Below, piece after piece: positions 5,252-8,083 of a stretch of 8,083 bases of DNA. Positions within the stretch are counted from its first letter, which is position 1; the number at the start of each line of letters is the position of its first letter. The notes below the pieces were generated by a model. The model made no database searches. It was given only the letters and a program-made list of their open reading frames with translations, and had not been told where the DNA came from. Source of the DNA: Hyphomicrobiaceae bacterium (GTDB lineage Bacteria; Pseudomonadota; Alphaproteobacteria; Rhizobiales; Hyphomicrobiaceae); the NCBI GenBank assembly GCA_020442225.1, contig JAGRKR010000162.1, forward strand, positions 1 to 8,083, given 5' to 3'. Both the position numbers and the translations under genes were made by a program.

Positions 5252-5674
5252 TCAGACAGGACTGCGCTCCGACGACTCGATCCGCTCCATATCGTCGTCT
5301 GATAAGCCGAAATGATGGCCAATCTCGTGCACAAGCACATGTGTAATCAGCGCACCAAGCGTCTCGCTGCCGTCCGACCAGTAGTCAAGGATGGCACGGC
5401 GGTAGAGGAAGACCATGTCGGGCTCCTGGCCGGGGTCCATCACGCTCTTCTTGTCGAGGCTGATGCCCTGATAGAGGCCCAGCAGCTCGTAGGGAGAGGG
5501 AATCCCGAGCTGATCGAGGACCTCGTCGGTGGCGAAGTCCTCGATCCTGATCACCAGATCCTGGCAGCGCTCGCGAAACGTCGCAGGCAGCGCCTGCCAG
5601 CTGCGCGCCGCAATCTCCTCGAAGTCGGCGAGCGAGGGCGCCGTTCGGTCGGTCCAGTCGTTGGCGTGTGTCAT
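5252..5674 (-). CDS. Small cytoplasmic metallopeptidase, Zincin_1-like (PF06262 type)
   Basis: This 140-residue protein has no signal peptide or membrane segment. It resembles the Zincin_1/DUF1025 family of minimal zinc peptidases. The motif HEIGHHFGLSD (116-126) fits HExxHxxGxxD, a metzincin-like pattern with Asp in the third-ligand position; His116, Glu117, His120 and Asp126 would bind zinc or act in catalysis. The block YELLGLYQGISL (62-73), the Asp/Glu-rich loop, and FLYRRAILDYW (89-99) before the active site also fit the family. Length is normal. Physiological substrates are not known. The ATG at 5674 lacks a strong ribosome-binding site, but the family N-terminal region begins just after it. 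It is followed by the secreted HECGH gene on the same strand, 129 bases away. Confidence 0.85.
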   Translation of the reverse strand: MTHANDWTDRTAPSLADFEEIAARSWQALPATFRERCQDLVIRIEDFATDEVLDQLGIPSPYELLGLYQGISLDKKSVMDPGQEPDMVFLYRRAILDYWSDGSETLGALITHVLVHEIGHHFGLSDDDMERIESSERSPV

Positions 5675-5699
5675 TGGCGAACCCGGCTGTGGCGTTCCC

Positions 5700-5713
5700 T
5701 CGGGTAGACCCGA
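5700..5713. repeat. Small perfect hairpin between ACT and Zincin_1 genes
   Basis: TCGGGT-AG-ACCCGA is a 14-base palindrome with a 2-base centre, 26 bases upstream of the ATG at 5674. No T-tract follows. It could be an operator, a leader hairpin, or the end of the ACT-gene transcript; nothing distinguishes these. Confidence 0.25.
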
Positions 5714-5805
5714 TGGGTGCGAGACAAGATGGGCAGGCCGCTAGACAATTCCAGGGTCCGGCGCCGGCCGGGCTCACTCTTGCACGCCGCGGCCCAGCCG
5801 GTCGA

Positions 5806-6144
5806 CTACGCGCCGGTCGGCTCGATCACGCAGATCACCTGGCGAACGCCGACGATGCTGCGCAGCGCCACCGCGACGAGATGCGCGTGACGAGCGCTCA
5901 GCGGTGCGATGCGCAGATCGACGTTCACCTCCGAACCGTCGCCGTTCTCGCGGGAGGCGAACAGGCGTGTCGGTACGAGACCGAGCTTCGCGGCAGGCTC
6001 GACGACACGCGCCAACAGGCCGGGATCGGCATTGCCGATGATGTGGAAGAGCGCTTTGACGTCGGCGTCCGAAGCGGTGGCGCGCGCGTCCGCCGTGGCG
6101 CCGGAAGCGCCTGCGGGCATGTGCAGAGACAATGAGGTAGACAC
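5806..6144 (-). CDS. ACT-domain protein resembling the acetolactate synthase small subunit
   Basis: This 112-residue protein consists of an Ala/Ser/Thr-rich N-terminal tail (about 1-27) and one ACT domain (about 31-107). ACT domains bind amino acids and regulate metabolic enzymes. The segment FHIIGNADPGLLARVVEPAA (33-52), with the DPG turn after the first strand, and the C-terminal hydrophobic strand RQVICVIEP (101-109) look like IlvM/IlvN/IlvH-type regulatory subunits. No catalytic acetolactate synthase gene is nearby, so the partner is unknown and a name is not justified. The start is the GTG at 6144, with GAGAGG (6160-6155) 10 bases upstream. An internal ATG at 6120 has no ribosome-binding site and would only shorten the disordered tail. 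A leader with a strong hairpin and a possible short ORF precedes it. Confidence 0.75.
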   Translation of the reverse strand: MSTSLSLHMPAGASGATADARATASDADVKALFHIIGNADPGLLARVVEPAAKLGLVPTRLFASRENGDGSEVNVDLRIAPLSARHAHLVAVALRSIVGVRQVICVIEPTGA

Positions 6145-6194
6145 GGATGGGGATCCTCTCGTCGCAAATCGCAGATCGAAATAAACGGTGTGTT

Positions 6195-6217
6195 CCCGGC
6201 GCCCTCAGGCGGCCGGG
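6195..6217 (-). promoter_or_regulatory. GC-rich hairpin in the leader of the ACT gene
   Basis: CCCGGCGCC (6195-6203) pairs with GGCG-G-CCGGG (6208-6217), giving nine base pairs with one bulged G and a CTCA loop. It lies about 50 bases upstream of the GTG start. No T-run follows on the minus strand, so it is not an obvious intrinsic terminator; a 5'-leader structure is the more natural reading. The stop codon of a short possible leader ORF falls in its loop. Confidence 0.4.
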
Positions 6218-6261
6218 CCGTTAATTCGATGCGCGATGGCGAAACGAGAGACGTGTGTCAT
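6205..6261 (-). CDS. Possible 18-residue leader peptide upstream of the ACT gene
   Basis: ATG at 6261 opens an 18-codon frame, MTHVSRFAIAHRINGPAA, ending with TGA at 6207-6205 in the loop of the hairpin described at 6195-6217. Its start lies about where transcription from the promoter candidate at 6297-6269 would begin, so translation would be nearly leaderless; no Shine-Dalgarno sequence is seen. It holds one Val and two Ile but no run of any amino acid, as a classical attenuator peptide would. The call is speculative. Confidence 0.2.
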   Translation of the reverse strand: MTHVSRFAIAHRINGPAA

Positions 6262-6268
6262 GGCTGCT

Positions 6269-6297
6269 TAGATAGCCGCAAAGGCTAAAGGTTTCAA
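6269..6297 (-). promoter_or_regulatory. Possible promoter for the ACT gene
   Basis: On the minus strand TTGAAA (6297-6292; 5 of 6 to -35) is followed after exactly 17 bases by TATCTA (6274-6269; 3 of 6 to -10). It begins 9 bases after the methyltransferase stop. A small perfect stem, TAGCC-TTTGC-GGCTA (6287-6273), overlaps the spacer. If used, the leader to the GTG start would be about 118 bases. Confidence 0.35.
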
Positions 6298-6305
6298 TAA
6301 CGTAC

Positions 6306-7109
6306 TTAAGCCGCCGGCTTGCGCGAGATGACGATGGCCTCGTCGAGCGTGAACCACAGCTCGCCCTCCTCCTCGCGCGGACGCAGGAAAGCGGTCACCG
6401 CCGCCGGCGCTTCGGTCAGCAGTTTCCTCAGCCGATCGATCGTTGGCGCGTCGGCCCCGAGGCGCTCGGCCCACGGCTGGAAATCCATATCCTTCGGCAG
6501 GCGTTCCTTGTGCTCGACGCTGAAGCCGGCGGCCTCGAGGGCGCTCGTCCACTCGCTGAGCCCGAGCGCGCGCCCGTGGCTGGGGTCGCGCAGCTTTTCG
6601 AAGGCGTTGTAATAGTCCGCTGCGGCGGAGAGCTCCGCCACGTCGTAGCCGGGCGTCGATTCCTCGTCCGGAGAAATGTTGTCGACGAGCGCGAACGTGC
6701 CGCCTGGCTTCAAGACGCGCCGCACCTCGGAGACGAAACGGGGAATGTCGCCGAAGTGGTGCGGCGCGATCCGGCAGGTCACGAGATCGAAGCTGGCATC
6801 GGCGAACGGCAGCGCCTCCGCGTCGGCCTCGGCGGTCGTGACGTTGGTCAGCCCCTTTTCCTTGGCGACTTTTGCGGCGACCTGGAGCATTTCCGGCGTC
6901 AGATCGCTGGCAATGACCGCGGCCACGTGGGGAGCGAAAGCCGCGGCCGTGTGCCCGCCACCGGTGGCGACGTCGAGCGCGTGCCAGTTTGCCTTTGGCT
7001 TCACGAGCTCGACCAGACGCCCGAGGCTGGCACCCTTGGCATGAACGCGGCTTGTCGCATACTTGTCGGCGGCGGCGCCGAACTGGGACTTGATCAGGGA
7101 TTTCGACAT
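6306..7109 (-). CDS. Class I SAM-dependent methyltransferase
   Basis: This 267-residue cytoplasmic protein has the Rossmann-like methyltransferase core of the UbiE/Methyltransf_11 type. Motif I, LDVATGGGHTA, is at 45-55. An acidic residue, Asp69 in ASDLTPEML, follows at the end of strand 2. ADAEALPFAD (95-104) and the FDLV strand (107-110) are the next conserved blocks, and VRRVLKPGGTFALVD (129-143) is the typical post-motif. The C-terminal third, with WTSALEAAGFSVE and a Glu-rich stretch, probably shapes the substrate pocket. The substrate cannot be read from sequence. Small-molecule methylation (quinone, lipid or similar) is more usual for this type than RNA or protein. The ATG at 7109 has GAGAGG 8 bases upstream. 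It follows the 147-aa secreted-protein gene by 86 bases and precedes the ACT gene by 161. Confidence 0.88.
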   Translation of the reverse strand: MSKSLIKSQFGAAADKYATSRVHAKGASLGRLVELVKPKANWHALDVATGGGHTAAAFAPHVAAVIASDLTPEMLQVAAKVAKEKGLTNVTTAEADAEALPFADASFDLVTCRIAPHHFGDIPRFVSEVRRVLKPGGTFALVDNISPDEESTPGYDVAELSAAADYYNAFEKLRDPSHGRALGLSEWTSALEAAGFSVEHKERLPKDMDFQPWAERLGADAPTIDRLRKLLTEAPAAVTAFLRPREEEGELWFTLDEAIVISRKPAA

Positions 7110-7195
7110 GGCCTCTTACCTCTCTCAGGGGCGTCCGCATGCTGTATCAAATGAAGCCGGCCGCCGTCTCGTGATGCGATTTCGCGACCGTCGGG

Positions 7196-7639
7196 CTAGC
7201 GGGCGCCCGGAATGGTCAGCGGTGGCGGATAGGGAGCGCTCGGCTCGGGCATGGCCGGCTTGGCGGGTGCTGCTGCCGGGGCGGGCGTCTTTGCCGGCGA
7301 GGCCGCCGGCTGTGGCGGTTGATCGCCGCGGGTCAGGATGCGATGCGTGCGCTGGCCAGCGGCAGCCATGTCCTCGATGCAGTCCTTGAGGTAACGATAG
7401 CTCAGGGGCAGAGACTTCGATGCCCTGGCGAGGCAGTCCTTCTTGTAGGGCTCCGGCAGGACGCCCCACGAGCCGGAGACGTCGTCACGCGCTCGCGTCT
7501 CGAACAGCCTGCACGTGCCGGGATCGCTCTCCCTGGCGCACGTCTCGTTCATGGACCATTGGGGAAAGGGCTGAGCCGATGCCGAAACTGCGGTCACGGT
7601 CGCAAGAATTCCGACGAATATGGTTCTCATGATGTGCAC
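7196..7639 (-). CDS. Secreted hypothetical protein, four Cys, Pro/Ala-rich tail
   Basis: I do not recognise this 147-residue protein. It begins with a signal peptide (hydrophobic about 6-21, probable cleavage ASA/Q at 22/23). A short mature domain follows (23 to about 105) with four cysteines at 34, 43, 69 and 87, which could form two disulfides. It ends in a Pro/Ala-rich, probably disordered tail (about 107-147) with repeated A-P-A-K elements. The design suggests a periplasmic or envelope-associated protein. The start is the GTG at 7639, because GGAGGA (7651-7646) lies an ideal 6 bases upstream; the ATG at 7630, three codons on, would be 15 bases from it. It diverges from map, with 107 bases between the two starts, and lies upstream of the methyltransferase gene on the same strand. 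Confidence 0.7.
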   Translation of the reverse strand: MHIMRTIFVGILATVTAVSASAQPFPQWSMNETCARESDPGTCRLFETRARDDVSGSWGVLPEPYKKDCLARASKSLPLSYRYLKDCIEDMAAAGQRTHRILTRGDQPPQPAASPAKTPAPAAAPAKPAMPEPSAPYPPPLTIPGAR

Positions 7640-7645
7640 GCGCGT

Positions 7646-7651
7646 TCCTCC
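7646..7651 (-). promoter_or_regulatory. Ribosome-binding site fixing the GTG start at 7639
   Basis: The minus strand reads GGAGGA with six bases before GTG at 7639. It is the strongest Shine-Dalgarno match among the genes here and favours the GTG over the in-frame ATG at 7630. Confidence 0.6.
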
Positions 7652-7686
7652 ACATCGGTAGCTCTTTCAGCTCACCATGCCACAAG

Positions 7687-7714
7687 TTGCGGAGCGACGC
7701 ATTTGCTCTAAATT
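7687..7714 (+). promoter_or_regulatory. Possible map promoter
   Basis: TTGCGG (7687-7692; 3 of 6 to -35) is followed after 16 bases by TAAATT (7709-7714; 4 of 6 to -10). Initiation near 7721 would leave a leader of about 26 bases. The match is weak, but the position upstream of map is right. Confidence 0.25.
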
Positions 7715-7746
7715 CAATCATGCCAACAGTGTGAGCTCAGGACACC

Positions 7747-8083
7747 ATGACCAATCTCGATGCCATAGGCGGCGCCATGGCGCCTCAGCGCCCGATCCAG
7801 CATGGGCCGGAAGCGTTCGAGGGTATGCGGAAGGCTGGCCGGCTCGCCGCGGAGGCGCTCGATCTTCTCGTGCCGCACGTGGTGCCCGGCGTGACGACCG
7901 AGACGCTCGACGAGATCGCATTCGACTTTGCCATGGCGCATGGCGCGATCCCGGCTCCGCTCAATTATCGGGGCTTTCCCCGCTCGATCTGCACCTCGAT
8001 CAATCATGTCGTCTGTCACGGCATTCCCGGTCCCAAGCCATTGAAGGAAGGGGACATCCTCAACATCGACGTGACGCTGATCG
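7747..8083 (+). CDS. map: Methionine aminopeptidase type I, 5' part (cut by window edge)
   Basis: The first 112 residues of MetAP-I, the cytosolic metalloenzyme that removes the initiator methionine from nascent proteins, lie in the window. FEGMRKAGRLAAEALDLLVPHVVPGVTTETLD (24-55) is the family N-terminal region. NYRGFPRSICTSINHVVCHGIP (73-94) contains the conserved His91, equivalent to His79 of the E. coli enzyme. EGDILNIDVTL (101-111) carries the first metal ligand, Asp108, equivalent to E. coli Asp97. The remaining ligands lie beyond the window. The N-terminus is about ten residues longer than in E. coli. The ATG at 7747 has AGGA 5 bases upstream; an internal ATG (codon 11) has no better site. 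It is transcribed divergently from the secreted 147-aa gene. Confidence 0.95.
   Translation, partial: MTNLDAIGGAMAPQRPIQHGPEAFEGMRKAGRLAAEALDLLVPHVVPGVTTETLDEIAFDFAMAHGAIPAPLNYRGFPRSICTSINHVVCHGIPGPKPLKEGDILNIDVTLI

Noticed and set aside
5675..5805. Possible tRNA or small RNA between the ACT and Zincin_1 genes
   Set aside because: A GGGTTCG string on the minus strand hinted at a T-arm, but there is no pairing stem, acceptor or anticodon arm around it.
6268..7140. 290-residue minus-strand open frame overlapping the methyltransferase
   Set aside because: It is very Arg/Gly-rich with no domain motifs, and it overlaps a frame with clear SAM-binding motifs and a good ribosome-binding site. This is a typical high-GC shadow frame.
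1..8083. Mobile elements, CRISPR arrays, prophage or other transferred islands
   Set aside because: No transposase, integrase, terminal repeats, spaced direct repeats or base-composition break was found; gene content is core chromosomal.

Overview
The window looks like the replication-origin region of a high-GC alphaproteobacterial chromosome, probably a member of the Hyphomicrobiales (Rhizobiales). This rests on the GC-rich coding sequence, on gene order (hemE diverging from a ppsR/DUF299 gene that heads maf-aroE-coaE-dnaQ), and on perfect DnaA boxes in the hemE/ppsR gap. In Caulobacter crescentus, Rickettsia and several rhizobia the chromosomal origin also lies beside hemE. No mobile element, CRISPR array, rRNA or tRNA was seen.

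Layout. Positions 1-452 (minus) hold the 5' part of hemE, cut by the window edge. Positions 453-870 are non-coding and form the candidate oriC: an A+T-rich, repeat-built unwinding region beside hemE (about 461-506), a palindromic centre (about 557-605), and five DnaA-box-like 9-mers (678-855), two of them perfect. Positions 871-4546 (plus) are a compact gene string: ppsR (TTG start), a maf family NTP pyrophosphatase of the YceF type, aroE, coaE and dnaQ. Neighbouring genes overlap by 1-4 bases or are separated by at most 34 bases, so they are probably co-transcribed away from the origin.

Positions 4601-7639 are five minus-strand genes: a secreted 147-aa Cys/Pro/Ala protein, a class I SAM-dependent methyltransferase, a 112-aa ACT-domain protein, a small cytoplasmic Zincin_1-type metallopeptidase, and a secreted HECGH zincin-like protein that converges on dnaQ. 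Gaps of 86-161 bases separate them, so they may not form one operon. From 7747 (plus) the 5' part of map (methionine aminopeptidase) runs off the right edge, diverging from the 147-aa gene.

How they fit together: the origin-proximal genes are housekeeping (haem, shikimate, CoA, PEP/pyruvate control, nucleotide-pool cleaning, replication proofreading). hemE and the ppsR-dnaQ string are both transcribed away from oriC, in line with fork movement, whereas the 4601-7639 genes would be read head-on to the rightward fork. The main discovery here is the origin itself. Secondary points are its repeat architecture, promoters that appear to overlap its functional parts, a possible leader peptide/hairpin ahead of the ACT gene, and two adjacent unrelated minimal zincins.
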